DNA of 64,000 nt from Ostrinia nubilalis (GCF_963855985.1 NC_087095.1:16068001-16132000); one strand, 5' to 3'; shown: positions 10,978-23,395, counted from the first letter of the stretch. Notes: generated by a model from the sequence alone, not told the origin. Translations and numbers: made by a program.

Positions 10978-12250
10978 TTATTATTATTTTGTGTACTAAA
11001 ACTTTGGAGTGGGTCTGTAATATGCATGCTTACGATTACGATAAAATTACTTAATGTGACTAGAATTTGAAAACTAGAGAAACAGATTAGACACTTGAAT
11101 GCGTGGGGTTTCATTGTTGTTGTCCGATTTAGTGTTGGTACTCTCTTGTTTGCCGCAGATCGTTTACAGTTGGTTCTGTAAGGTATCATGAAGTTCCATG
11201 TGGCCTTTGCGTTTTGTTGACACTTTCGCATTTATGTTATTAGTAGTGGTAATTTATTAAGTATCTGTAGGGTACGTACATTGCATGTTCATTTTATTAA
11301 ACTAGGATAACGGTGTTGACTGTCCAATTAGTCTGTATATTTATTGAACTATCTTCAGAAAAAATATGTATTGTTCAGTTGTTTGTTTTCCTAAATAAAT
11401 TAAAAAAAAAAAAAAAACGTAGCATCATGATTTACAACAAATTATCAATGGATATTATTTGTATAACTTAGCATTAGTCATAAGGCAAATATATTAGTAT
11501 TTACATAATTTTAAGTAATAATGAAACGGCTTATAAATTATGGTTACATATTTTGTGATAGAATTAGCAATAAATAATCAAAAAGCAGTGTCATCTCCAG
11601 TATGATAATTTTACTGTCAAATCTTGTTAAACAAATGTATTTTTACATTATTTTAAAAAAACGTAAACTAATAAAATTAAATACAATCTAAGAGTATGTT
11701 TACGCGGCACCTAAAAACAGGATCTGTTCGGTAATACGGGTCTGGATGCGCAGGAACCCCAAAGGTTAGATTGCAGTGATACGGATCATAATAGACGGAG
11801 TTAAATAATAATGCAAGGATATGGCACTATAATAATAGACCAGCAAACACAAGTTTAAATTACTTTACGAGGTTTTGTTGGCCCGGAAGATTGCGAGCAG
11901 CCGTGGGACCAAAACGAAATTAAACAGACATACAATATGGTTGGGCCTATGCCCAAATTTCTTATCTTCCTTTTCTTCGGTGGCTCCAACTCTCAAAATT
12001 ATCCCGCCTATCTGTTTATCGGATTCGGGGCCAGCACCTTCGCAGGAGCCAAGTGGCCAGTGTTAAGTGTCAAGCGAGAAACCTCAATAGAAAATTATGA
12101 AGAAAAACCGCACTGAGACGCAGAGCGATGTCGTGTGACTCGATTTGATAATTAATTAATTCCGATAAAACTGATAATTTGGTAAATTTATAGCTAGTCT
12201 GAATGTGGATCAAAATAATTTTGTAGCGGTAAACGTCATTCTATATTATT
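10978..12250. other. Non-coding stretch
   Basis: AT-rich with an A-run at about 11401-11416. A short frame near 11875-12066 shows no family signature. Nothing firm. Confidence 0.4.
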
Positions 12251-12254
12251 AATT

Positions 12255-12565
12255 TTCTTATTAATGTTGTGCGGTGAGTTAGTGGCGCCCTCTTTGTCAA
12301 TGTTGTCAATGTTTGTCAATGTTTTGTTTTGTTTTGTTTAATGTTATTTTTTTTTTTAAATTTATAATGTTGGTTGGAGAGGCACCCGCTGAAAACCAGC
12401 GTCGGGGCACGCGTGCATGCACGCGTGGCTCGATTAATGCTGAGCGGGCGCCTTTTTGGCACAAAATATGCGTGTATAGTTTTAAGTCCCTTTGTTCTGT
12501 TTTTTTATTTTTCCCTTTTTGTGTCAAATAAAGTTTTTCTTATTCTTATTCTTATTCTTATTCAC
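12255..12565 (+). repeat. Retroposon 3' end with AATAAAG-like signal and (TTCTTA)n tail
   Basis: Contains AATGCTGAGCGG, a TGTGTCAAATAAAG polyadenylation-like end, then TTCTTATTCTTATTC repeats. The element end at 44335-44490 shares AATGCTGAGCGG, the same kind of TCAATAAAG end and a different simple tail. This layout fits a SINE or truncated LINE. Confidence 0.5.
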
Positions 12566-13266
12566 TCGTTGTCTTTGAACGTCTGTCAAATGTGAAAAAT
12601 CCGCTGAATTTAGACTGAAATAATCAAACCGCAAGAAATATCGACCCTCGAAGCCTGGTCTCCGTCCCCTGATCCGCAGGTTGGTGGTTTCCGTTTTATG
12701 CAGCTGTATTTTTGAGTTGTTTGGAGTCACCAGCCGACCCCCGCATCATCTCTCTTCTCCGCAAATATTCCTGGTGTGGCTATTTACACGCCACACCACA
12801 ATAATTCAAGTCTAATTACTTTTAGTAATCATATTATTGAGCACCTTATTGTTTTTATTTTGTGAATGTTCTCATATTGGACTGACACGACAGCTAAAGA
12901 TGCGGCGTCGAGTCCCGGAAGAAGCAAACGCTAGTAATTTATGTATTCTTTCAGTCTAACACATTAAACTACACATAACAGTTATTACAACTAACATAAG
13001 ATGCCAGTGAGTGTTTTACTTTTTTATGCATAACAAGGCAGGTATTTGACCGCAATCGCACCTGGTGTTGAGGGAGATGCAGTCTAGGATACTAGAACTT
13101 GGTATGATAAAGGATAAACATCTTAGTTAAAATCAATCAATCCCTACCGGTGGGGATATCTCAATAGGGATATGTGGAATAGGGGTACAGGTCAAACATA
13201 TAACATCCCTGATTCCCCAGCGAGTGTAAAAAATCTTACTCGTGTTCAAAATCTAAGATAGGCCTA

Positions 13267-13758
13267 TCATATAAATGCGAAAGTTTGGATGTCTGGATGT
13301 CTGGATGGATGTTTGTTACTCTTTCACGCAAAAACTACTGAAAAGATGTTGATGAAACTTTACAGTATTTTTCTTCTAGATTTTATTGTTTGTCGGCCGT
13401 TTGGTGTAGTGGTTCAGAACGGACTACTATGCCGAGAGGTCCCGGGTTCGATTCCCGGCCGGGCAGAAATTGAAATGATGAATTTTAATTTCTGTGACGG
13501 GTCTGGGTGTGACTATGTATAATATTTATGTATTTAAAAAAAAAAGTATATAAGTAGTATATCCGTTAAGCTAGCACCCATAACACAAGCATTAAGTTGC
13601 TTACTTTGGGGCTAGCTGGCGCTGTGTGAAATTGTCCAAAGATTATTTATTTATTTATTTATTTATTCTTTGTAACCCAGAATAACGTATAGGCTACAAT
13701 TTATGACGATCTGTGACTAACTTAATTTCGTGCGGGTGAAGCCGCGGGCAAAAGCTAG
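13267..13758 (+). mobile_element. Non-autonomous Helitron, with nested SINE
   Basis: Starts TCATATAAATGCGAAAG after an A and ends with GCCGCGGGC, then AAAGCTAG before a T, the TC...CTRR arrangement of a Helitron in an A|T site. It matches the copy at 15261 (GTTACTCTTTCACGCAAAAAC, ATTTATGACGATCTGTGAC). The middle is split by the SINE at 13393-13661. Confidence 0.8.
13393..13661 (+). mobile_element. tRNA-derived SINE
   Basis: Begins with a tRNA-like head: A box TTTGGTGTAGTGGTTCAG and B box GGTTCGATTCCCGG. It continues through a unique body (GGGTCTGGGTGTGACTATG, GCTAGCTGGCGCTGTGTG) to a (TTTA)n tail. It interrupts the Helitron; flanks TTTATTGTTTG and TTTATTCTTTG look like an 11-bp target duplication with one mismatch, though the right one may overlap the tail. 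The head resembles Asp/Glu-type tRNAs. Confidence 0.8.
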
Positions 13759-14344
13759 TTGATAAATATTTTCACTTGAAATAGGTACTAACTTTAATTA
13801 AAACCGAACCCACGACCCCTACCAACCTTCTATTGAGATAAATTTTATCAAAAGCCATATTTTATTATCATCTAATTAATCTATAACCAATACGTATCTG
13901 ATTCCATCGTTTGATGCCGCATTCCAAGAAAATTACTACTTATAGAGCTGCTCGTACAAAATTAGCCGTTCAATATACTTTAATACAGAATTGAATAAAA
14001 GCTCCTTTGAGGAACGTAATAACTCTCACTGCCCGATGGTCGTAATTAAAGATAACTTGGAAGGCTTAATTGAAAAATATCATCTGTACTTTTGTATCTC
14101 TAGCACGGAAAACTCGTCGTCGAATCGTTTGCGTATTCTATTCAACCTTGTCACTACAACATTGACGGTGAAACAAAATTCGATACCCAGCCTTCGAATT
14201 CAACGATAACGTGACGATCTCGATTGTCAAAATTAGCTTCATGCTACTATTTCTCAAGTTCACTTTAAGTTCGTCACGTTCACTATTTGATCTCGATACG
14301 AAAGCAAATGTCACAATTGTGCGACCGTAGGGACACTGTTTACC

Positions 14345-14402
14345 ATTTACCAGGCTGTGGTGGCCATAGAGCACACATCCATTTGAACTTTATGCTGTGA
14401 AG
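14345..14402 (+). repeat. Short dispersed repeat, copy 1
   Basis: The block CCATTTGAACTTTATGCTGTGAAGAT, preceded by a GGTGGCCATAGAGC-like word, recurs at 38143-38190. Type unknown. Confidence 0.5.
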
Positions 14403-15260
14403 ATTGAAAACCAACGCCTTTTTTGAGCCTGGTTAAAGTTTATATTTTCATACTAAATCTTTCGATGGCGATTCGAAGACGAATGTTCGTGCTAGAGGTA
14501 CCTACTGAAAACGCCATTCCGTTCGTTCGTCGTTCTTGAAAATGTCCCTGCATAAATAATGTGCTCTGTGATGAATGATGCTCATTGGACTACATTAACT
14601 CAAAACGAAATATTTACGACACAATTTTAAAGTTTCTTCTGGCTTCATTTCAGCTGCTATTATAATTTGGTTGTACATTTCAAGCCAAAAAATATATATT
14701 TTGATTTATCACAATAAAACTTTAAATGAATATGCCGCCAAAATGGTAAAATTTGAAAGGAAATCTATCTCAGCTAAGAACGATTACACGTACAGGTTAA
14801 CGAGTAGTGGTTGTCCAACTAATAAAATGTAATTTGATAGTAAACCAATTCTTTCAACTGTAACAAATGACTGAATGTTACGTTTTGACCACGTGTAGCG
14901 CGATGGGTCGTCTGTCGACCCACTGCTGGGAAAATATGACAATATCTAGAACTATTTCATATCTGCAAACGATTTATCAAACGGCAAAACGTTTGCCCCA
15001 TATAGGAAAGAGAACTAATAAGATACGCCTGATGTATGGCCCGCACCGCCAGAGGGCGTTTAAATCACGCTGAAAACGCGGCCATTTTTCATTTATTGTT
15101 GTTTCATATTTCATTTGTAATTGCAGTTGCGTTTCATTTTTGTTTGGATATCATTCGAGGTGTTTGCTTCGTGACAATTTTAATTGGTTATTGCTTTTAT
15201 TTTTTGCTGGTTAGTGCTGTCGTAAATCAGCTATTTACATTATGGCCTGTGTTATGGCTA
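14403..15260. other. Non-coding stretch
   Basis: AT-rich. Two short overlapping frames near 14867-15278 have no family signature. Confidence 0.4.
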
Positions 15261-15698
15261 TCCTACTTAATAATATAAATGCGAAAGTTTGTATGGATGT
15301 CTGGATGTTAACATGTTTGTTACTTTTTCACGCAAAAACTACTGAAGGGATTTTGATGAAACTTTGCAGTATTATAACTTATAACCCAGAATAACATATC
15401 CCAACTAATATTATAAATGCGAAAGTAACTCTGTCTGTCTGTCTGTCTGTTACGCTTTCCCGCTTAAACCTCGCAACCGATTTTGATGAAATTTGGCATA
15501 GAGATAGTTTGAGTCCCGGGAAAGAACATAGGATAGTTTTTATCCCGGTTTTTGAAACAGGGACGCGCGCGATAAAGTTTTTCTGTGACAGACAAAATTC
15601 CACGCGGGCGAAGCCGCGGGCGGAAAGCTAGTAGGCTATAATTTATCCTTCTGGTGCATAAGGAATTTCACGCTGGTGAAGCCGCGGGCAAAAGCTAG
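15261..15698 (+). mobile_element. Non-autonomous Helitron (outer)
   Basis: Starts TCCTACTTAATAATATAAATGC after an A (15260). It ends GCCGCGGGCAAAAGCTAG before a T (15699). It is the same family as 13267-13758 and is interrupted at an A|T dinucleotide by a second Helitron at 15399-15631. Confidence 0.8.
15399..15631 (+). mobile_element. Non-autonomous Helitron (inner, nested)
   Basis: Starts TCCCAACTAATATTATAAA directly after A (15398), has a (CTGT)n stretch, a GCGG-GCGAAG-CCGC hairpin and ends GGAAAGCTAG directly before T (15632). Host sequence on both sides rejoins to match the other family copy. It is a different subfamily from the outer one. Confidence 0.85.
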
Positions 15699-16174
15699 TT
15701 AATGTATGCATAAGAGTCAAGCCCACCGACTAGGTACTTCAAGCACTAGAAAGGTCAATGGTTCAGATCTCATTAAGGGACAAAATAATGATGATAATAA
15801 TGATGAAAATCACGAGAATATTGAACTGCATACTGTCATTTCGAAATTAAATGGCGAGGAGAGCGGGCAGTAAATTACAGAGCTCTTAAGTAAAAAATAA
15901 GTAAGCTAAAACCTCTTTGTGTTAACTACCCGTTAATGTAACATGTGAAGTCTAAAATAATGTAATTGAACAATTTGGGTGTCTACTGTTCAATCCAAAG
16001 AGCATGTCTCAATCAATATCCATCGTCTGACATCATCACTGCCGACATTCACCTTATTACAGAAGTAATAGGTATTTCAAAACGCGTTTATGGCCACAAG
16101 TTTATTGGTATAACATTAATGCACACATAGGAGATGCATCCAGTATGTTCACGCACAATATTACTCACAGTATA

Positions 16175-16432
16175 CAGGGTGTTAGGTAAATGGGTATATG
16201 AGCCGACACTAGCCCATGTTAACATATGCATATAAACAGTATGGTGAAGTCAGAAAATTGATATAATCAATTTAATTATTTTAATTTTCATACAAATCTG
16301 ATTTTATAAATTTTATTTTGTATGAACATTTAAAAAATTGAAATGATGATATCACTAACTTCACCATACCATTTATATGCATATGTTAACATGGGCTAGT
16401 GTCGGCACATATACCCATTTACCTAACACCTG
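16175..16432. mobile_element. Mariner-type foldback MITE
   Basis: TIRs of about 75 bp start CAGGGTGTTAGGTAAATG and run through ACACTAGCCCATGTTAAC to CATATGCATATAAA. The element is flanked by TA on both sides (16173-16174, 16433-16434), as for Tc1/mariner elements. The 258-bp unit has no ORF. Confidence 0.85.
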
Positions 16433-16485
16433 TAGAGATTAGAGACACACAACGCATAAAAGGCTGTTTCGCTTGTTATACAAAA

Positions 16486-16560
16486 CTAGCTTCTACCCGC
16501 GACTTCGTCCGCGTGAAATAGTTACTTGTCATAGAGAGAACTTTTCAAATTGGACCAGAA
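16486..16560 (-). mobile_element. Helitron 3' end, reverse orientation
   Basis: Read on the minus strand it ends CACGCGGACGAAGTCGCGGG, then TAGAAGCTAG: a hairpin and CTAG terminus like the Helitrons at 18440 and 42018. The 5' end was not located. Confidence 0.55.
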
Positions 16561-18439
16561 CTTCCTGTGATTAGCGCGTTCCAGCAAAACAAACTCTTCA
16601 GCTTTATAATATTAAGTAGCATAGATATGTCAACGTGAAATTGTGAACTCTGTCAGTTTATGACATAACGCGTTAGATTGTAAACTAACAGTGGGTTAGG
16701 TTAGGTTAGATTGTAATTTAACTACGTCAGATTATAATCTGACAGAATTCACAATTTTACGGTGACAGATACATTTAAAATATTATACAATGTCTAAGAA
16801 AAGTTACTAAACTAAGATATAGAGTCAGTAGTACGCCAAATTGTCACTTAATATCTCCTAACGTATAGTGAGTACACACAGTGTACTTTAAAATACTATG
16901 AGTGCATTAAGTCAAACTTTCAGGGCCGTATTTCAGCACAACTTCAGTTACACGGATTGACACGGTCTACATAGTTGATGGAGCGGACCCTCTTTATTTA
17001 CGTCCACTACAAGTGATGTGAAGACAATGTGGTAACACGCCTTGTTAGTGTTGTTAGTCTGTCACAGTCGTATCAACAGTTAAAATGATCGATGATAGGT
17101 CGACTCTACATATTTTAGAAAAAAATAGTTGGTAATGCAAACATTTTCTATTAAATAAAAGGCAGAGTAGACTGTTAGCCCTTCAAAACCTATTATTCAG
17201 CACGTAAAACATAATGTAGCTATTCTTCAGACAGATTACTTCGTGCCTGCTCTTAGTAAAAATTGAAAGGATTAAACAATGTACATTTTCAATTTGTGTG
17301 TCCCACCTGGGCATAGAATTACTTAAGCAGCGTCACAAAAAGTTATATTATGCCAATCTAAATTAGGGCTGATGCTAAACGGCTATGGAAAGTTCGCTCT
17401 CTAAGAGAAAATAAGAGCTAATCTTTGATTAGGTAAGATCGTGTTAATAGGATTCTTATTCCTTTAATTAGAAATTATTTAAAAATATTTCACGAAAAAA
17501 CTTATTAGATATTCATTTACTTTGTAAGTAAGCTTTTAAAATGCACTTTTACATGCCCCTGTAAACCCTACGCACTGCTTCGGGACATTAAAAGTACTGA
17601 GAAGAAGTAGCGCAAGAAACTTAGTCATTATTGTCAGCCTCTTTTTCAAGGGTTTACAGTCTTTAAAATATACATAGTTATATTATAAATATTGATGCGA
17701 GCTAGGCAGTTAAACATCCCAAACATTTTCAAGCGGTTACTGTATTCCTTTGAAAATAGCAGCAAATATCGACAAAAATCCCAAACAACACTAGTTGAAA
17801 CCAATTGTAAATAATTCCAAACGATCATCCGAACAATGAATCGGCTTGCTTAGTCATCAACGTTTAGGGAAATTTGCAGCCGTCATTTAATCGTTAAATA
17901 CCTAAAAGACATATTTTTAAAGACCTACCTATTGTGTCATATTTTATATCATGAATTTATTAAGGCCTGTAGCAAATACATAAGGTAAAAACCCAATGAA
18001 ACGTAACAAAATGTAATAGAATATAATATCTATTTATAGGCATATAGCATTTTGTTAAAGAGTCCTTCAGAAAAAAGAGACTCATATTTCTACATAATAT
18101 AGCGCGTGTTACACTGTTGCCAAGTAACACTGGTCCACTTTTCGTGACGAGCAATTATTGTTATATTCTGTTGTAAACGAGGCATTTTGGAGCCCCCAAG
18201 CAAGTCTACTTTAGTGCTCTTTGAGAGGTGGCAATTGACGCCTAATCTCGACAACTATCTTTTGAATCAGCGTCAAATACATAGTTCATGACACAAAAGT
18301 AGCCAATAAGTTCGCAACACGTCTTTGTTACAATTGGAATAAGGTTGTCTTACAACTCTTTGGCCACTTCGGGTGTAGCGAATTTTGACGCCGACTGTAC
18401 GACAGACGAAGACGCATCAAACTATGGACTGTGGTGCCT
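16561..18439. other. Non-coding stretch with one diverged retroposon piece
   Basis: Around 17525-17650 the block CTGAGAAGAAGTAGCGCAAGAA resembles the retroposon at 35505-35690. Otherwise AT-rich and featureless to me. Confidence 0.35.
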
Positions 18440-18647
18440 TATAACAAAAATGTAAAGTCTGCCTGACTGACTGACTGACATAGTGATCTATCAACGCACA
18501 GCCCAAACCACTGCACGGATCGGTCTGAAATTTGGCATGCAGGTAGACGTTATGACGTTGGCATCTGCCAAGAAATGATTTTACGAAACTCCAGACCTAA
18601 GGGGGTAAAACGGGATCCACGCGTACGAAGTCGCGGGCGGCCGCTAG
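18440..18647 (+). mobile_element. Non-autonomous Helitron 3' part
   Basis: Ends GGATCCACGCGTACGAAGTC, GCGGGCGGCC, GCTAG before T, nearly identical to the end at 42018-42201. It has a (CTGA)n stretch near the 5' side. The start is uncertain. Confidence 0.6.
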
Positions 18648-18879
18648 TAGGTTATATATTGCAACGAAAACATTTGTGTTAACATTTCCATTGTAAAGCG
18701 GCAGCGAACGTCTGATCTTTCTGAGGTTTGATCCATGATCTGCGGACGTGCGGAATGCGTTGCGTCGGCGCATTGTGAACGCATCGCACAACAAAAATGG
18801 CGGCAGGTCACGTTTAGGGCTACCACCCGTTTATAATAAAGTATTGTCCCTACTATCGGTGACAGTTCCAGTTACCAAT

Positions 18880-18958
18880 TTCCGGTCATGTCGTCTTGTT
18901 CTATCGGAAAGAATCACCATTAAATTTTATGAGAGCGAGAGAAAAAACGGAAATGGGC
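18880..18958 (+). repeat. Short dispersed repeat (GTCATGTCGTCT family), copy 1
   Basis: GTCATGTCGTCTTGTTCTATC, AAAGAATCACCATT and GAGCGAGAGAAAAAACGGAAA recur at 23323-23395 and 54317-54388. The nature of the repeat is unknown. Confidence 0.6.
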
Positions 18959-19884
18959 AGCTGTAGTGTGGCTGATAGTACGTTATTTCAGGTTTACTTA
19001 TTTGAGACCTCACATTTGAGATTTCTTCGGGATTTTGAAAAGTTTCGTAAGTATTTTTTTCGGTAAACAAAATTTATCGATTGGTGGTGAATCGATAGCG
19101 CCACTCGCCAGCGATAAAATACATTTTTTCTTTTATTTTGCCTAATGACCAATGTATTTTAATGGCACAAAAATGGCGGCAACCCTAGTCACAATCGACG
19201 TCTGGTGTAATAGAGAGCGGCAAGTGAGAGGTTAAGGATATTTTGATATTTAATACAATCAGTAAATGTTAGTTTATTTTTAATTCTTTCATCTTTCTTA
19301 AACTGATAATTATGTATTTTTAATGAAGTTTTATCAATATGATAATAAAAAAATACATGCATTATACAAAGCACACGTTGACTTGAGACTGAGTGAGAAA
19401 TAATCTTAAATGTAACTTTTAAAATACTCGTCAAAAATGAATTTATCCAAAGGTAAGTGAAATAAACAGATACCGCTGAAGGAAGGCTGAAAATCCATCC
19501 ATTACGTAATGAAGTACTATAATATAATGGGTGTGTGATACGCGTAATATAACATAATAACTAATAGTACTTACGTAGTAATAAAATAGTTTATATCTGA
19601 CCCCAGTTTTATATGTTCTCTACTTAATAGTGCTTAGGTAAATACAATATTTATCGTTGTTATTATGACGTCAAAGTTTTGATCAATTGATTTTATGACA
19701 TGGTAAGATAATCATTTACAAGGCTGTGGGCGTTTAAACAATCATATAAGCCGACAAAGGTACCACTTTACTAATCGATATTTTGATCTAGCTGTACGAT
19801 CATCTCTGGTTTTTTTGCAGAAAAAAGCAGATATTTGACCGTAATCACACCTGATGTTAAATACAGTCAAGTAATTTAACCATA

Positions 19885-20060
19885 GAACGACTGGTCGTCC
19901 AAAGGAAAAGTCGAAGGAACCCGATCGCGTGGCAGGTCACCAATGCGCTGGACCGACCAAGTTAAATCCAGCAGTGGGAGACGGCGTATGTGTGTTGCTG
20001 CACCAGACAGTCTGCCAATAGAGAGAGATGGCAGGAGATCGAGATCGGGAGATTCTAACT
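19885..20060 (+). repeat. LINE C-terminal coding fragment
   Basis: Translation of short pieces gives GRP-type and RW-type blocks followed by CVAAPDS and ERDGRRSRSGDS-like text in shifting frames, typical of the last part of lepidopteran RTE-type LINE proteins. Decayed. Confidence 0.4.
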
Positions 20061-20629
20061 AAAAATGTCGAAGAAATGGACACTATATTTGAGCTTTAGG
20101 TATATCTTTACTTATTCGAAGATTATAAATTACAATGTAGGTAAATGGCGCGAAACGATTACTGGCAAACAGTTACTCATGCTTAATTGATTGATTGCTT
20201 TGCACTAGATTTTACGAGAAGGCATTTATTAAATACTCGTTATTACAGCTCTAAATGTATATTTTTTTGCGATTCATATTCCGACCGCCTTTTCTTTTCA
20301 AAGAATTCAACTTCAAATTCAGATACTAATATCTCCAGTGGCATTGTTCTTGCCTACGCAATCTGTTTATTGTTATTTATTTTTAGCACAGAACTAAGCT
20401 CGGGTTTTGGCTGAGGCGATTGCAAATATCTATTTATAACAATTGAAGTTTAATACCGCACAAGATTCGATTTACGATGATGAAACTTCGTAAAGTTCTG
20501 AAATATTTAACCTGAATTAGATCTTCGTCGAACTTTGTAGCCGCATCAAGTATCAAGAAACTTTACCTTTTCTTGCCAAATTAGACAACAAACTTTCACG
20601 TGCGAACTATGAAGATTGTGAATAATTGA

Positions 20630-20708
20630 GGCCGAGTTGCACCACCTTACTTTAACCGTAACTATAACTTAACCGATGTTTTTTATAGTTAAAGTACAAC
20701 TCAGCCTA
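20630..20708. mobile_element. Small foldback MITE (AGGCNGAGTTGNAC family)
   Basis: AGGCCGAGTTGCACCACC at the left pairs with GTTAAAGTACAACTCAGCCT at the right, around an AT-rich core containing CTTTAACCGTAACTATAAC. Confidence 0.5.
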
Positions 20709-21770
20709 AAATTATCGGATATTTTCTATTATCCGACGTGGCACTAACTATAGCCAACTAATAACTTTCCGCGAACGTACCGTTCCATTTACATACTTCA
20801 CGCATCAAGGATTGCGATCTTACGCACGATGCATCCACCCACGCTCGCCAAATTACATCTACGCACTAAACAACCTATAACACCTCCGCACAAGGTTTAA
20901 AATCCAGCTAGACAAGTGTAAGTAACTCGTAAGTAATATCTTAAGCCAAACTGCTAGATCTACCGAGATTGCGGCGCGTTAACAGTAGCGGGATCAAGGT
21001 ACACTGGTTGTCTGTGTTTGCATTTGTTGTGGTAGGACGTGTGTCTTATATAATAACAAAATGGGGGTGGGGGGGCACTAAACGAGTTTATAGCAGGCCT
21101 TGAGGTCACGTGACATGAAAGATGACGTCTTGAATATTTCACACCTGATCGCCTGATTATTGTGATGTCCTCGTACGTGCTTATTTATTACGCTCTGTTT
21201 AACTTGTTAATCCTGCGTAGGTTTAATATGATAATCGTGATATGATTATGTACGGCAGCTCAGAAGTTATCCAAGGAGAAAATATGGAAAATGTTTTGTA
21301 CTTTTTTATCAGATAACAGAAAACCTATAAATCTTTCAAGCACTTTTTAATGTGTCAATGTATAAAATGATGATAATAACACTAGTTTACAAAAAAAAAG
21401 TTTTTCTTTTACCCAAAGATAATTCATATTGGATGTGTTTTCTACAAGCCCCCTTATTACAAAAATATATGTCTTATATTTTTATCACGTCAAGTTTTTG
21501 AGATATCCACATTAACCTAAGTAAGCTGTCTTGTTAGCCGTATCAGAGTTTCTACTTTATTTTAATTGCGTATAAGTATTATTTTAACATTTTTACTTGT
21601 TTTAAAATGTCACCAAGGCAGTGTAAATTATGCCCAAATAACTTTTGCTAAGTTTGTGGTCAAATTATATTATTATTGTCAAAAAAGAAGAGACCAATCA
21701 CTAAGGCCGTAAAACGGGCCTATTTCTATTACTTTCTAATTTCGGTAACAAACCTGATAAAAAATGGGTT

Positions 21771-21886
21771 CCAGTAGGCCTAAGATGCGCGCCGTGATAA
21801 CTTTTATCGACGTCAAAATGTATGGGCAAAATCGATAAAATGGCGTGATAACCGCTTATCGCGGCGCGCATCTTAGGCCTTACTGG
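21771..21886. mobile_element. Short palindromic MITE with TGCGCGCC ends
   Basis: CCAGTAGGCCTAAGATGCGC at the left is repeated inverted as GCGCATCTTAGGCCTTACTGG at the right. The centre holds GTGATAA/TTATC pairs and ATCGATAAAATGGCG. A second, interrupted copy lies at 6910-7090. Confidence 0.7.
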
Positions 21887-21959
21887 TGTAGTGTGCGAAA
21901 ATTTGAGAAGTATATTATTGCACTAGGCTGCAGGAAAAAGAAAACATATACGATTCGGC

Positions 21960-22430
21960 ACCCCAATGTTATGGAGAGAACCAACAAATCTCACTAATGA
22001 CTGTTACTTCTGCCTCATTAAAACTACAGGTTTTATCAACAAACACCAAGAACATACAATCCTGATGTTGCATCAGTCACAAAACCTGTGCTGCAATCTG
22101 AAGGAGTTCTTTATCCGTCATTACCCAGCAATTCCAGTAAGGGAAAGATGCTTGGTATTCATTTAAAGCAGTAGTGAAAAGTTTCCTGGGAAACTATAAA
22201 ATCTGAGAATTATGCAGAAATTGTTTCCAAATTATTGAGGATTACCAAAGAATGGGTGTGAATAAGTCGTTAAAAATTCATTTTTTACATTCTCATCTGG
22301 ATTTTTTTCCTGAGAACCTGGGAAGCGTGAGTGTTGAGCATGGCGAAAGTTTTCACCAGGATTTGAAGATTTTTGAGAAAAGATACTAAGGAATTGGGGA
22401 TAAAAATATGTTAGCGGATTGCTGCTGGTC
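21960..22430 (+). pseudogene. Decayed TE-encoded protein (CYFC / KIHFLHSHLDFFP family), copy 1
   Basis: Pieces in shifting frames read LWREPTNLTNDCYFCL, then YPDVASVTKPVLQSE. After an apparent internal deletion they continue FKAVVKSFLGNYK, SLKIHFLHSHLDFFPENLG, SVEHGESFHQDL and MLADCCWSIIRE. This order matches a repetitive protein found in many arthropod genomes with a CYFC motif near the N-terminus and a KIHFLHSHLDFFP...HGERFHQD...MLADYCW C-terminus. Its biochemical function is not known to me. The relic has stops and frame changes and lacks the middle. A second relic is at 62240-62740. Confidence 0.7.
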
Positions 22431-23322
22431 TATAATAAGGGAAACTGATACTAACTAGTATAAAAGAAGGAGTAACACGACTCATTTTTGGTTGTTTTTA
22501 GAGATAAATGTATTAAAATGATAAAAAATAATATTATCAATATTTACAAAATTTGACGTCCTAAATTTTTTCTATGTTCAGTTTTTAAGTAAGGGTTAAT
22601 AACTCTAACGATACATATCAGTTTCATCTCTGGGTAAAAAACCTTGTAAACTAGTGTAATTAATTAAAAGTGATTTATTTTCTACTTTCATCATTATTGC
22701 GGTAGTATTAGTGCTTAGAAAAAACTGAAACTAAAAATCAAAATATAAAAATGGTTTATAAAATACCGTCAAAGTAGTTGTTTGCATACTGAAAATATGA
22801 AAACAAAGGTGAGAAAAGGTGGTCTCCTTATAATTATTTTTAGACAGCTATTACACTACCAAATCCCTCGTTCTGGAATGCAAGATAAAACACACCCAAA
22901 ACAGATGGATATAACTGCAATACCAGGTAAAAGCCAGGTAATTGTATACCAAAGAAAATATTAAACGCACCAGCAAAACCTGTTTACAGAGGCGTCCGTT
23001 TCGCGAAGCCATACGACAGCACCACAGAGCCGTCCACGTGTATGGGAGATGGCAAAAACATAATTAATTACAGGCACGACATCAAGCAAAAAGGGCAATT
23101 ACATGCAAATCCGGCGACCTTGCGACAGGCGACGAAACAAAGGAGTTGCCTTTGAAAGTCATTGTGCTAGCAGCCTAAATACTGAGAAGAAAGGAAATAA
23201 TGTCGTCTTCGCTTGACAAGAAGCACCTGACAGTTTAAAAATAGAGTAGAAACCTTTTTACTTGACAGAAAGGTATACAAGCAAGCAAGACATAGGTATC
23301 GGCCACAGTTCCAGCTACCTAT
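22431..23322. other. Non-coding stretch
   Basis: AT-rich. A 60-codon frame at 22782-22964 has no family signature. Nothing firm. Confidence 0.4.
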
Positions 23323-23395
23323 TTCCGGTCATGTCATCTCGTTCTATCGCAAAGAATCACCATTTGATGTGAGCGAGAGAAAAAAACGGAAAAAG
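23323..23395 (+). repeat. Short dispersed repeat (GTCATGTCGTCT family), copy 2
   Basis: GTCATGTCATCTCGTTCTATC, AAAGAATCACCATTTGATG and GAGCGAGAGAAAAAAACGGA match the copies at 18880 and 54317. Confidence 0.6.

Noticed and set aside
19430..19460. Possible tiny first exon ATGAATTTATCCAAAG|GTAAGTG
   Set aside because: The donor is good but only about five codons precede it and no further exon or promoter evidence was found.
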